From: Plumapathes pennacea
Lineage: Eukaryota; Cnidaria; Anthozoa; Antipatharia; Myriopathidae
NCBI GenBank assembly: GCA_964036295.1
Contig: OZ038466.1
Span: 6,876,501-6,940,500 of the forward strand
Direction: 5' to 3'
Length of the DNA: 64,000 nt
Shown: positions 37,837-47,816 of the stretch, piece by piece
Position numbering within the stretch: the stretch's first letter is position 1
Layout: each line of letters starts with the position of its first letter
The notes under the pieces: generated by a model
The model's database searches: none
What the model was told of the DNA's origin: nothing
What the model saw: only the letters and a program-made list of their open reading frames with translations
Made by a program: the position numbers and the translations under genes

Positions 37837-37963
37837 GTGGCTTGTGGAACCTCCCGAAAGCGACCACCCTTCGTTTGTCTTTAAAGCATAGATTGGACAC
37901 GTGTAACGTTCGTTGCGTTGGGGATACAAGATAAGTGGCCAAAGCTGTTATTCTGAATATTCT

Positions 37964-37969
37964 TTTATT
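37964..37969 (-). terminator. Candidate polyadenylation signal for the desaturase gene
   Basis: This is the first AATAAA on the minus strand after the desaturase stop, about 475 bp downstream. No closer AATAAA or ATTAAA was seen. It lies left of the coding region and outside the dispersed repeat. Position is the only support. Confidence 0.35.
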
Positions 37970-38443
37970 ATACGTTATAACAGGGGAATGTAATTGAAAT
38001 AGCAATAATTACAAGTAATCACACCGACTGGGCCGGGCGATGCCTGGTGTCGAACCAAAGTGGTCACGTGCATTGATTCTCGTGGGCATGGAAGAAATTA
38101 TCTTATAGGGCGAAAAAGCAGACTGATAGTACGAGGTATATTATAGGACGAATACATATCCAAGTAAATACGACTCGAAAAATCCGCTAGCCCGACGCCC
38201 GGGTCTAGAAAAATGTGTTAAACAATGGTACAATTCCGTGAATCCGGGCTTCACCACCAGGCAGAAGAAAATGTCTAGAGCCCTGGCATGTTTTTTTGTT
38301 GTTGTTCTCTCTTTGAGTGTCTTTATGAGAGTTGGTATGAACAAAGGTTCCAGAAAACACAGTGGAACAAAGATTCCATTTTCACATAAAGCGACTGGGT
38401 GATCGCAATAAAGTTTCCTGTACAAATTACACTCTGACTAATC

Positions 38444-39511
38444 TCACTGGCATTTCTCTTGCTTTTCACTCTTCATGGAGACGTGGCCGTTTGCCTCAAC
38501 CTGGTGACTAACTCCGTTTGAATAATTCTTCTTCGGCTTAACGCAGCATTCACGTGCGTGCGGACCAAACTGTGGTTTGGTGACGAAATCCCACAAGACT
38601 CTCAGCAAGGACGTGTGACAAGGAAGGTCGTCGTAGAACTCGGCCGCTATGCGTTTCACCTCAGGCAGCTTGCTGTACGGAATGTACGGGAAGTCGTGAT
38701 GCTCGTTGTGATAGCCAACGTTGAATAGAATCAAATTCAGTGGCCCGTAGTAAGAGTGCGTCGCATTTCCATTGTTGAAGAGATAGTGCTCCGAGATGAA
38801 GTGTCCCGCCAGAGGATGAAACCCGAACCCAAGCATCGAGCTGATGAAGAGGTACATCAGCGACTTCACACCGAAGGTCGAGAAGAGCAGCGCAATGAAT
38901 GTGAACTGCACCGCGTTGTTAATCAGCTCGAGTGGTTCGGGCGTTTTAGGACTCTTGTACAGCGGACGGATACCATGGATGACGGGATGAAGCAGAAGCC
39001 AAATGCACTTGGTGAAAGGATTGCGGAAGAGGTACGCCTCCAAACGAGAAGGGATGTCCACGTCTTTGTATTCTTCTCCTAAATAACGGTGGTGGTCTGA
39101 GTGATACTTCTTATACGTGATGGCGAAGGGCACGATCATCGGGATATTACACAGCATGCTTAGTGCACGGTTGCGCAGCGGGTACTTATGACCAAACGCC
39201 AAATTGTGACCGATTTCGTGAATCGCGGACCCCAGGGAATGGTTAAATACGGCGCCTACACAGTACGCCATGCACAAGATTGTAAACCACGAAGCATCAC
39301 GTAAAAAGTAACAAATAACCAGTTGTGCCAGTACCTCGGCCGTCACTATGTACGCTATTCTTGGATCGGATCCCATGAGCTTCTTGATCTCGGGGTGTTT
39401 CTTGAGGATTGCGTCTCTTCTTGAGGCGTGTGGCTCTTCAGAGTATTCCCACGCGTCATCGTGAAGTATTTTATTCTCCAAAGTCACGGATTTGTGGAAC
39501 CACCCGGACAT
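38444..39511 (-). CDS. DEGS1: Sphingolipid delta-4 desaturase (DES1/DEGS1 family)
   Basis: Introduces the 4,5-trans double bond into dihydroceramide to make ceramide, using the cytochrome b5 electron chain at the ER membrane (known for the family). The 355-residue product has the three diiron histidine boxes: HEIGH at 98-102, HSDHH at 137-141 and HNEHH at 268-272. The N-terminal lipid-desaturase region (HASRRDAILKKHPEIKKLM, 28-46) aligns with family members, as do conserved stretches such as HPLAGHFISEHY (232-243) and SYYGPLNL. Hydrophobic segments lie near 52-70, 74-90, 120-133 and 203-228. It is slightly longer than the roughly 323-residue vertebrate enzyme, with about ten extra residues before the conserved start and a longer hydrophilic tail. 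The vertebrate MGxxxS myristoylation start is absent. The whole protein is one exon. The start follows a TATA-like box by about 95 bp and has no upstream in-frame extension that fits the family. Confidence 0.96.
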   Translation of the reverse strand: MSGWFHKSVTLENKILHDDAWEYSEEPHASRRDAILKKHPEIKKLMGSDPRIAYIVTAEVLAQLVICYFLRDASWFTILCMAYCVGAVFNHSLGSAIHEIGHNLAFGHKYPLRNRALSMLCNIPMIVPFAITYKKYHSDHHRYLGEEYKDVDIPSRLEAYLFRNPFTKCIWLLLHPVIHGIRPLYKSPKTPEPLELINNAVQFTFIALLFSTFGVKSLMYLFISSMLGFGFHPLAGHFISEHYLFNNGNATHSYYGPLNLILFNVGYHNEHHDFPYIPYSKLPEVKRIAAEFYDDLPCHTSLLRVLWDFVTKPQFGPHARECCVKPKKNYSNGVSHQVEANGHVSMKSEKQEKCQ

Positions 39512-39605
39512 TCTGAGCGCGTTTTCTCCCTGTTGTAGACAGCAACCAGATATTCAGTCAGAGTCATGTGGGATACAGACTCAAATAAGCAGCATTGTCC
39601 TGATA

Positions 39606-39615
39606 CTTATATATA
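39606..39615 (-). promoter_or_regulatory. TATA box of the desaturase gene
   Basis: Minus strand TATATATAAG, a near-consensus TATA box, sits about 95 bp upstream of the ATG at 39,511. A start of transcription about 30 bp downstream would leave a leader of roughly 65 bases. A TACAACAG|GG acceptor-like site just before the ATG means a spliced leader exon cannot be ruled out. Confidence 0.5.
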
Positions 39616-39659
39616 TAGCTACTATAGCATATCAAACTCTTCCCATACAAATGGGAACA

Positions 39660-41855
39660 TTTGTTATTTTCTAGTCCCAATCTCACGCGGCCGAAAGCGG
39701 CTAGGATAGATTTCAAAATGGCGGATAGATTCAAGAGGACTGAATAACCGAATTGGTTTGTTTAGAAGACAAAATCGGATAAAAATATCAGAAAACCTTG
39801 TGAGATTGAAGTAATTTATGTCGACAAGGTTCGCCAGCAGTTGGAGTTCCACTATAAAGACTGAACTTCGAAATTCGATGATTGGTGGCGGTTCGATGTG
39901 GAGGCTCTTCGGTGTTTCCCGTTCCAGCGCGTGCAAAAATGTTTGTCCTGAGCAGTGAGTCGTTTAATGATCAAGCAATATGATTCTTTGGTCAGACTTC
40001 CCGTGAAACTAAAATAAAGCTGTGGCCTACGACGCCATGTAGATTCAAACATGACATGCATGGCTGTTATCTGCATTTATCCTGATAATGTTTCCTCTCT
40101 GAATTTTACAAGGAGTTTATATTTAAAGAATGCTTTTCACGCTGGCTTGCAAACTGTCCACACAAAATGTGAGACACCTGATTTATTCTACCTATTTTTC
40201 CCTCCTTCCAATGTTTTAACTTGAATAACAATAAATTGCAAGCTGTTTGAAAACAGAAATGTATCACATCCTCCAATGTTTCACATTGCACATGGCTTCC
40301 ATGTGCCATCCTATTCTATAATGTGGCCAGAGATTAAATGCTTTGCACATAAAAAAGTGGAAACTATTGACAGATATACAGTTTACCCATTTGTCAGCTG
40401 CTGCTTCAAGAAACTAAATTTCCTGTTTACAAAAAGCTGTTAGAAGACAATTAACTTCATTATGATTTATAGGTCTAAAGTGTGCTTCTAAACTGTTTAT
40501 CTCAGCCAACAGTATTTTGAGAATAAATTGATGTGTACAAAGTCATTCCATTTTAAACTAGTGCTACCTGAAATCTGCACTCTGAGATTTTAACTGTTGG
40601 CTAAAACATCAGTATTTTAACTTTAAGTTTTTTTATATCACCTGCACCATAATTAATACTATATTAACTAATATATATATATTTTTAGTATGTACAATTT
40701 ATTAGTATAGCATTGCACCTGCACTTCAATCTTTTAGTATTAGTGTATTCACTAGTTGGAAGTATATACTGTACATTCTAAGCTTAAGTTCGAAGTGTAC
40801 ACAGTTGTTGATATACAGAGCTATATCAATTTTTGACTGGAATATATGACAAGAAATACACTAAAATGTGGGTTGTGATTCAGATTGTCCGAGTGACAAT
40901 TTTCCTGAAGACTACTCTTACCCAGACAACCACAATCTACATGCTGTTCAAACTCTGGTTCAAACCATGCAAATACACTCAATCTTCTGATTTGTGATAT
41001 ATGCCTCATTCTAAAAATATACCCATCGAGACAGCTTTATATGTGTTCTTTTAGAGCCCTTTTCACACAAAATACAAAGAGGAACGAGTTTTCTATTTTT
41101 AATGAACCAGCCATTTTCATATTTCATGTGCTTTTAATACAAAACTATACATATGAGAAATCAAAGCTATAATGGTTCCCCGCGAAATATGCCGGCGAGA
41201 GCATTTTCGGCGTATAAATACTGTATTAAAAAGTTACTGTTATCGTTCGAGACTCTCCGAATCACAAAACAGGAATACGAAATTCATTTACTTGCTTATT
41301 TTGTAGCCAAGTGACCAAAGTTGTGCTCCAAAGGGGCCTTCCGAACCTTGATAAATCCTCTTCAGCTGACCGTACACGACGCTGGCCGCTATCTCAACAT
41401 CGAGCACATCTGGAGATTTGAATGTCGTATTCCCGCACCTAAATTTTACCGAATGTGCAAGTTTTATATACCAAAATGCGGGGAATTTAACCGTCTTTCG
41501 CAATCCGTTGGTGCATCTGTGGTACACGCTTGCGCAGAAGAACTAGAACCCAATGTTTGCGGCCAGTTGTCTCAAAACGCCAAAATGCCTTGTTAATTTC
41601 GCCCAACTGATCGAAAACAACCTAAAAAACCCGCAGCTAAAATGTTGTTATAAGGGCCAAAAAATATATACTTGGAAAGCATGAAGATTACATTTTTCAA
41701 ATCCGGAGGTGCATCGACGGATTTTTAAACAAGAAACGAGCGCGAGAAGAAAAAGTGCGAAAAAACGCGATGATTCTGAGTGAGCCATTGTTATGGGCGT
41801 GGCAGTATATACGTCATAAGACCTTTTGTTAAGAGTGAGTTTCATATGATGAGAT
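39660..41855. other. Intergenic, AT-rich, no supported gene
   Basis: Short unrecognised frames on both strands. A plus-strand ATGGCGGATAG at about 39,718 gives only nine codons before a stop. The segment 40,600-40,800 is strongly AT-rich with TATATATATATTTT. I see no exon with family similarity. Confidence 0.4.
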
Positions 41856-41857
41856 GA

Positions 41858-41953
41858 GAATAGGAGACTTTAGTATGGTACGACTTGAGAGTAAGAGACT
41901 GTAGTATGGTACGGCTCGAAAATAAGAGACTTAGTATGGTACAGGAACTAAAG
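41858..41953 (+). repeat. Short tandem repeat, ~40 bp unit x 2.5
   Basis: Units read like AATAGGAGACTTTAGTATGG, with the variants AGTAAGAGACTGTAGTATGG and AATAAGAGACTTAGTATGG, separated by TACGACTTGAG- or TACGGCTCGAA-type spacers. Related GAATAGGAAACTTTATTATGG lies at about 44,308. Confidence 0.6.
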
Positions 41954-42629
41954 TATTTTATTCTTTTGAGTAAATAGGAAGCAGTATTGTACATTGTATA
42001 TTGCTTCTTCACTCTCTATTTGGTCATGTGAAGCCGAAAAGCATGTTTATGAAATGACGAGAGGTATTTTTTTCGCGATTGAAATGGGACCACTTGTTGC
42101 GACAAAAATCGAAAATCTGAGCCAGCAGAGCGGATAAGCGGTTTTACATCCTGTGACGTCATATGATGTGAACAAGCGTTACGTCGTGTCGCATCACGGT
42201 CGCTTCTTGCTAGAACTATTCAATTTATCCAAATTTCTACACTTACGTCTCTGCCATGTTAGATCCTGGAGATGAAAAGTAAAAATCTCCCGAGCGCTGG
42301 CGCTGTTTACATCATGTGACGTCACACGCATTCATTTCTCACACTTTCGCGGTCAAAATATCGGTTTTCGCGTCCAAAAAAGGATAAATATCAGTTTCAA
42401 AGCCGTAAAAAGGGGAATTACAGATTATTAATACACTGAGCTACATGTTTACAGTTAATTGGACAGTTCGTGATTTTGGTTTCAGTAGCACTTTAGTAAC
42501 CATTCTCGCCATGAGTTCAAGGACTATAAGTGCAGCATGTGACTGAACTTGTTTACTGGGCAATACATTAGTCACAAGACGCACAGTTTGGAATAATATA
42601 GCTACGAGTTTTAAAGCTCGCAAACTCCA

Positions 42630-42905
42630 TCGTCCTGCTTACCGAAGATCCTACTACTTTAGAAGAAGCAATTGAGCAACGTGCGAAACGACGCCGGAAG
42701 GCCGTGCGGGCGTAACTTTGACAAACACTAAACAATTTGATGTTCGCTCCACCTTTCAGGCCAAACTCTGGCTGTGCAAGGCTACAAAAACCAGACTTGA
42801 GAACTTGGCGCAGCCGCCTAACGAAAGAGTGACCCAAGATATGTACGTTGGGAACCGGATTAACCAAGCCAAAAACAAATTGAAATCCCCGACGGTATGA
42901 TACGA
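42630..42905 (-). pseudogene. Possible transposon-encoded SGNH-like protein fragment
   Basis: A minus-strand open frame contains NVHILGHSFVRRLRQVL followed by a glycine-containing LKGGANIKL. This resembles the block-I start (G-x-S-F-V-R-x-L) of SGNH-like domains found in some invertebrate retroelement-associated proteins. Only about 90 residues are recognisable, with no intact domain, so it looks like a decayed fragment. The assignment rests on one motif and could be wrong. Confidence 0.3.
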
Positions 42906-45858
42906 TAAAAACCCAGAAAAACACGCGAATCAGAAAACAAAAATTATATCACACACTGGCAAAAGAGCTTACCAGATCAAGTAAAATATCTTCCTCACTC
43001 GAAGAGCGTCTGGAAAGAAAGACAACTCAGCGTGATGGCACATGAAACCCTGGTGGATATCTCATTATTAACTAAACCTCAAGGGAATAGATTACACAAT
43101 AGCACTAATCGAGTAAGGCGCCTTTAGCTTGGGGGAAGGGGAGGGGGCACTTCCCCAAATTCTCCGATATTTGAAGGGAAAAACACTGGGGCGAGGTTGC
43201 GTTTGGAACTTCGGAAATCAGTCGGAACGTCTTCGGAGATCAAACATTTCAAGGTCGGAAGCAATACACTAGTTCAGGGAAACCACAAACGGCAACGTGC
43301 TCTCTTATCATATTACAAAATGAAGGTATTATACTGCTGAATAACGACAAAATGTAACGAACTATATTGCAAATCTAATTATTTAAATATCCGACGAACA
43401 GTAAAAACTGTATTCGCATGTTGATGCACAAACTTTAATTTGTAAATTCACTTGCAGCAGGAATCCTTCGCGAGTTTTGGAATATCGTAAACCTTGAACG
43501 AACGCCTTCTTTTTTTCAGTTTCCTTTTTTTAACGAGATGTATATCATAGCTCTGTGGACTCTTCCACTCCTTGATTGAGTGACGAAGTTGAGCTCTTCG
43601 TCTGATCATCCGCAACGCAGTATATTCATGCGAAGCTCCCTGCTGAAACTACCACGACCGATCACTGTGGAAAGTAGGTCTCTAGATAAGAAGAGTCAAC
43701 AGAGAATAACCGAAATTGACCAGACTGGTTGTCGTAAATCACTACATAAATTGGTACCCTTTCGATCTGTCTGGAGATATAACTTATCAGTGAGCGTCAC
43801 ATTCGCAGGCAACAAGACCCAAACGGAATAGTCAAGCGCACATTGACGCTAAAGGGTCGTTCAAGTTACATGGAAGAACGGTGATGATCCCGATGAATAC
43901 AACGCATAGGACGACGCGGTTGGGAATTAGGTCTTAGAATCTTCGGGACTTTGAACTGTGACGTCACTCGGAATAATAAAGCTGACTAGCTTTGAACTTT
44001 GGACTAAACTTTGTACTTTAGATTTTATGACTTTTTCTTAGTTTTATTTAATTTTTTTCTCGCTTTTTCCTTTCGGAAACTAACTTGAATTAGCTAACTT
44101 GAGTAAAATCTTAGCCTGAACCGGAGTGAAACGTCAGTCATCTTCTTTTGGAATAAATAAATCTGCCATAAATTTCTGACCCAAATCGCTAAATTAAAAA
44201 AAAAAAGGCCTTCGCACCTCCTCATCACTACATACCTGACTTTACATACCTATCCACCATCCGCACACCCCCGCCCACCCACCATTGGGACTTTAAAATG
44301 AAACGAGAATAGGAAACTTTATTATGGAACAAGCATAAACTTTGAATAAGGGCCTGATTATATGAGCCGGGCTGGCCCGGTTCATGCGATTACATGGAAA
44401 AATGTCAGCCCAGTCAGTCGGGATCCCGGCTTTTCCGGGCTGGCCCGGTTCTCATGTAATCGCGTAGTCGATTTTTGGTGTGTTTCACAGCCATACCGGG
44501 ATCTCGGCAAACCGCCCTAAGTCACTTTCACGAGGGAAGTTAAACCGCAAAGTTTTTACATAGCATATTGTTTATATCTCCCAAAGTTGTGAATCGTGTT
44601 ATGTTGCGTTGCATTTGTAAACGATGTTGGTGCACTGTAAACAGGGAGTCGGAGACGAAAGTAACTTGATAGAAGCCGTGTCCCTGCATTCTGAATGTAT
44701 TTATAAATACGTGTGACTGATATACATGTTATGCAAAGCATGTTGCCCATTTACGACCGTGGGGGTGAGACACGCAAAAATTGAACGCAATTTTATCTCA
44801 GATACTCTTATCGGTAGTTGTAATTAAAAAAGCAATTAAGTATTGAGCCTGCCTTCACGATGAGTTCATCCGAAGCGTTCACAATAGGAGAAAGTGAACT
44901 TACTGCCATTACTTCAATCATTTGTATCGCACGTCAATAACTACGGGCACTTTAGACCACAGCTTGAAATTTAGAGTTGGCCCGCGGAAACAGCCTCTGT
45001 ACTACCGAGCTCTCGCTGCACGACAAAATAAACACCGACAGGTGCTTTTCAGATTCCGTGAGCTTGTACATAAACTTACTTTTCTGGTCCTTAGTGGAAC
45101 GCAAGCCTTGCGCAGTCAATAAATGCGGGTTCGCTTACTACAATACTTACGCGGGAAAGCAGGCCCGTACGGAGAGAAAGAGAGTTGAACTTCACAGCAT
45201 TCGGCGTATTGTTGTGAGTTACGGTCAGTGGCGCATTTCACTGACACGCAAAACATTCGCTACAAACGCGATTTAAAACGCCCAAAGGGGCAGCGAGAGC
45301 AAGCGATACATGCGATGTGTTAGATAAACTACACTTCAGTATAAGCTATGAACTCGGTACCTATAACTGCGAGGGACTTCAGCGTCAACTTGGCGGATGT
45401 TTACAGCTGTCCGTTCTCCGGCTCAAAAAAAGCCACACAATATTTTGCAGCGACACAGTGCTGGAAATCTGCTCTCGACAAAAATGGCCCTTTTTCAGGT
45501 TTGTCGAAGAGAGAACGGCTCGCGTCGTTGGAACGCGGAGAAAGTAGAGTCCACAGAATGCACGATTGAGTGCTCTTGCATAAATTAGTTCAGTCGCGTT
45601 AAATGAACAATATCCTAAATTATTCAATATTTGTTCAAAGCATATGACGCCTTCTTGAGTTACGAATTGAGCACTCAACCTGAAAGCAGCAGGCTATTTT
45701 ATTTACCATATAACTACCACCTGAACCCGAGTCAATATTTTCACCCCGTTTTTTCGGCCTTTCGACTCCTTGCCCGATTAGAGTTAATCCAGGGATTAAC
45801 CAATCGACCTTTCAGATGACAGACCAATATTAAAAATGCCCATCTTATTAGTTTTTGC
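42906..45858. other. Intergenic, repeats, no supported gene
   Basis: A GC-rich repeat lies at about 44,350-44,460, with GGGCTGGCCCGGTT twice and CATGTAATCGCG/CATGCGATTACATG borders. Frames at 44,977-45,276 and 45,317-45,678 (one starting MNSVPITARDFSVNLAD) are not recognised and lack convincing splice context. Confidence 0.4.
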
Positions 45859-45859
45859 A

Positions 45860-46021
45860 TACAGTCGAACCTCGCCATTTCGAAGTCCCGGGGGACATGA
45901 AAAAAAAAAGTGAAAGACAAGGGGTTCAAGTAACCAAGTTAATCCAAGGGGATTCGGCTTGACTTCGAAATAACGGGGACTTTGAATTAACCGAGTTCGA
46001 AATAGCGGGGTTCGACTGTAT
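45860..46021. mobile_element. Inverted-repeat element (TACAGTCGAACCTCG ends)
   Basis: The left end TACAGTCGAACCTCGCCATT and the right end GCGGGGTTCGACTGTA are inverted copies. The inner TTCGAAGT and ACTTCGAAAT motifs also pair. Noncoding. A related fragment (TACAGTAGAACAACGCTATC, GATAGCGGGGTTCC) is at 63,867-63,955. Confidence 0.6.
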
Positions 46022-46149
46022 TTTATTTTTCGTCTTTACATGCCAATTTATAGAATCACTGGAGCAGTGCTGATCGTCACCAAAACATGGAATGCTGCAG
46101 GGCTCACGAGTGACGTCAGGCCCCGCGAAGAAAGGAGAGTATGCGCAGG

Positions 46150-46575
46150 GTCCCACCCCCCTCCGGGTCTGAAAACCCTTACCCTATTTCAGACCAAAAT
46201 ATACGATTCCTCAAACCCTATTTCAGACCACAATTTGCGATTTTCGTCCTTAATTCAGATCAAATATCAAGATCTCCTCATGGCCTATATATCGGATTAC
46301 ACATATGAGGGGTGGGGATCTCGTGTTATCCTTTTTTCACACAAACACGACCCGTCTAATAAACAACTGGGCGCGAACTGTCAGTGAATACGTGTTGTGC
46401 AGTTTTCTTTTCAGTAAATCGTGGGTCTGGAAGCCATCATTCTCGAACACTCGAATCCATAGTTTTGTGCAATGACCGATGACTGAAAAATAAGATGATC
46501 GCACCGCCGAAACGGGCGACGTCAGGCCCCGCGAAGAAAGGAGAGTATGCGCAGGGTCCCCCCCCCCCCCCCCGA
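46150..46575 (-). repeat. Dispersed CCCTATTTCAGACC repeat with poly-C run
   Basis: Reverse complement of the repeat at 3,705-4,101: TACCCTATTTCAGACCAAAA and variants, three copies. The segment CGCGAAGAAAGGAGAGTATG and the following GCGCAGGGTCC occur twice (about 46,126 and 46,531), one copy running into a C-run at about 46,558-46,574. A (GGGGT)n stretch follows at 46,650-46,672. Confidence 0.55.
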
Positions 46576-47411
46576 CGGTAATAACAGGCGTATTTCCGCG
46601 GTGTCTCTTGTGCACGACTGCAGGGCTACCAAGGGTCGAAAGTTCATAAGGGGGGTGGGGTGGGGTGGGGTGGGAGAAAGGTCAGAATATTTTAACTTTT
46701 CAAACAACTGGAAACAAAGCTGAAGTGAACTCCCATTTTAATGGGCGGGCAAACTAAAATTACAAAATGTTCCGGTCACGTACGGAATTAAAGCAAAAAG
46801 GTGTAAACACAACTTCTTGTCTTTTCGTGTAATAAAGGCAAAGGCTACAGCAAACCGGTGCAGCGATCAAACACAGGGATGCTGATCCAAACATGAACTC
46901 TCCCTTTGTCGCCCATACTGTAGAGAGAACTCAGAATCTTGATCACTTTAAAAATAGATGGCTGATCCAAATATGAAATCTCCCCGTGGCATCTATACTC
47001 TATTTTCTGAATGGTAAGGGAGAATTTGTCAAGTGGTCAGTGATGCAGTATTGTGACCATCCTTATACGAATAAAACGTTGCACTTGGTTAAGTGCAATC
47101 GGCGAAAGATGAATGTCGCTTAAGTTTTCATATGAGAAGAAATGATACAAGAAAATGAGGGGGAAAAGAATGCAAACTGCCCAAACATGCCAGCTCCGCA
47201 AATGTCCTTCTTTGTCTTCAGGTTATCAACTAAAGGCACTCGTCAGGTCTTCACTTTCTTCCTAATAAAAAGAGTGCCGATCGTTATGAGAAATGTCGAA
47301 TATACAGCATAGAGCCAAGGTTACAAGTCCTTAGAACACCATAGAAATTGTCTTAAGAGTCATTGCACACTGCTCATTGCACAATCTCGCTATTCTGGAA
47401 TCAAAGCGAGG

Positions 47412-47781
47412 CTAACGTGGCAGCAACAGGATAGTTTCCTGTCGCTCTAAACCAATCAAGGTGGCCACAGAGAAGGTGGACATGTTTCCCTTGGCGAGTA
47501 ACATGTACACATTCCCAAGGTAAGCTTTTCGGTTGCGCCAGGAGAGCCTCGCTTTGAAACTCGTACCAGTTCCCGTGCAAGGAGCCCATACCCTGTATCT
47601 CACGCTGTGCTAAAACTTTGAACAAAACAAAACAAATCAAAAATGTTTGATCAAGGACAAGCAGAAGTGCGGGCCATAAGACGAGGAAGACACGAGGTTC
47701 TACTTACATTAGTAGTCCGTGTCGTAAGTTATGGACCAGTAAATTGACCAATCAGGGCGTGCGTACTATATGTGCCATGTA

Positions 47782-47816
<35 letters not shown>

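Noticed and set aside
38756..39082. 108-codon plus-strand frame inside the desaturase gene
   Set aside because: It is a complementary-strand shadow of the well-supported desaturase coding sequence.
39664..39936. Divergent gene upstream of the desaturase
   Set aside because: The plus-strand ATG gives only nine codons and the minus-strand frame lacks any family similarity.
45317..45678. Overlapping open frames on both strands near MNSVPITARDFSVNLAD
   Set aside because: Several overlapping frames of similar length with no recognisable family; no exon borders could be supported.
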